Positions 5,083 to 5,230 of a DNA stretch of 5,230 bases are shown in pieces. The position numbers and the translations under genes are program-made. Where the stretch lies: NCBI GenBank assembly GCA_001872995.1, contig MNXO01000100.1, forward strand, positions 1 through 5,230. The letters are read 5' to 3'. The DNA comes from Bacteroidetes bacterium CG2_30_32_10. GTDB taxonomy: Bacteria > Bacteroidota > Bacteroidia > Bacteroidales > CG2-30-32-10. Below the pieces are notes generated by a model. It ran no database searches and was not told the DNA's origin. It saw only the letters and a program-made list of their open reading frames with translations. How positions within the stretch are numbered: position 1 is the stretch's first letter; each line of letters starts with the position of its first letter.

Positions 5083-5230
5083 ATGAAACATTTAACCGTA
5101 GAACAAAGATACACAATATGTGTAATGAAACAGCAAGGATACAAACAAATTGAAATTGCCAAAGTAATAGGAAAAGACAAGTCGATTGTAAGTCGTGAAT
5201 TGAAAAGGAACTGTGATAAACGCAGTAGTA
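5083..5230 (+). CDS. IS30 family transposase (3'-partial)
   Basis: The first 49 codons of an IS30-family DDE transposase, cut by the right edge. The N-terminus MKHLTVEQRYTI, followed by a helix-turn-helix segment reading QGYKQIEIAKVIGKDKSIVSRELKRN, is the characteristic HTH_38-type DNA-binding domain of this family, which recognises the terminal inverted repeats. The catalytic DDE core lies beyond the window, so whether the gene is intact is unknown. The ATG at 5083 is supported by the family-typical start. The divergent lipoprotein gene begins 159 nt away. Confidence 0.88.
   Translation, partial: MKHLTVEQRYTICVMKQQGYKQIEIAKVIGKDKSIVSRELKRNCDKRSS
5083..5230 (+). mobile_element. IS30-family insertion sequence, left part
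   Basis: Inferred from the transposase fragment. The left boundary is uncertain: it probably begins near 4951-4954 if the left inverted-repeat arm is the terminal repeat. Only the part certain to belong to the element is given here. The right end and any target duplication lie outside the window. Confidence 0.65.

Overview
The window looks like a piece of an AT-rich Bacteroidota chromosome, probably from an anaerobe. Four things point that way. Start codons are preceded by A-rich stretches instead of Shine-Dalgarno motifs. There is a lipoprotein with a lysine/acidic stretch after the lipid-attached cysteine. Its Ig-like domain resembles DUF5018. The protein families present are ones common in that phylum. 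The taxonomic call is inference; there is no rRNA or other marker here.

Layout from left to right. (1) Positions 2-553 hold the C-terminal part of a D12-class DNA adenine methylase, open at the left edge, closed by a strong hairpin terminator at 561-600. (2) Positions 598-676 are an AT-rich junction with two copies of a 10-bp direct repeat, possibly a leftover insertion-sequence end. (3) Positions 677-2790 are a tight three-gene operon: a DUF1847 cysteine-rich protein, an OsmC-family thiol protein, and a PLP-dependent methionine gamma-lyase/cystathionine gamma-lyase type enzyme, with gaps of 2 and 6 nt. (4) Positions 2791-2951 are an intergenic region with a large imperfect inverted repeat and a second perfect 10-bp one. 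(5) Positions 2952-3356 encode a NifX/NifB-type iron-molybdenum cluster-binding protein with a Cys/His tail. (6) A bidirectional terminator at 3411-3449 separates it from (7) a convergent 486-aa surface lipoprotein (3463-4923, minus strand) with an internally duplicated beta-helix. (8) Positions 4951-5082 are a spacer bracketed by inverted repeats, leading into (9) the first 49 codons of an IS30-family transposase running off the right edge.

The biological core is the group at 677-3356. A C-S lyase that releases methanethiol or H2S from methionine, homocysteine or cysteine, an OsmC thiol protein, a conserved cysteine-rich protein and a small metal-cluster carrier make a plausible sulfur/thiol and metal-cluster handling locus. 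That functional link is inferred from adjacency and family identity. The flanks (methylase, possible IS end, IS30 gene) suggest the locus sits among mobile DNA. The DUF1847 gene appears to have lost the cysteine-rich N-terminus I expect for its family, just where the repeat-bearing junction lies.

I see no CRISPR array, tRNA or rRNA. The most interesting items are the truncated DUF1847 gene at a possible mobile-element scar, the structured intergenic element at 2803-2868, and the inverted-repeat spacer before the IS30 transposase.
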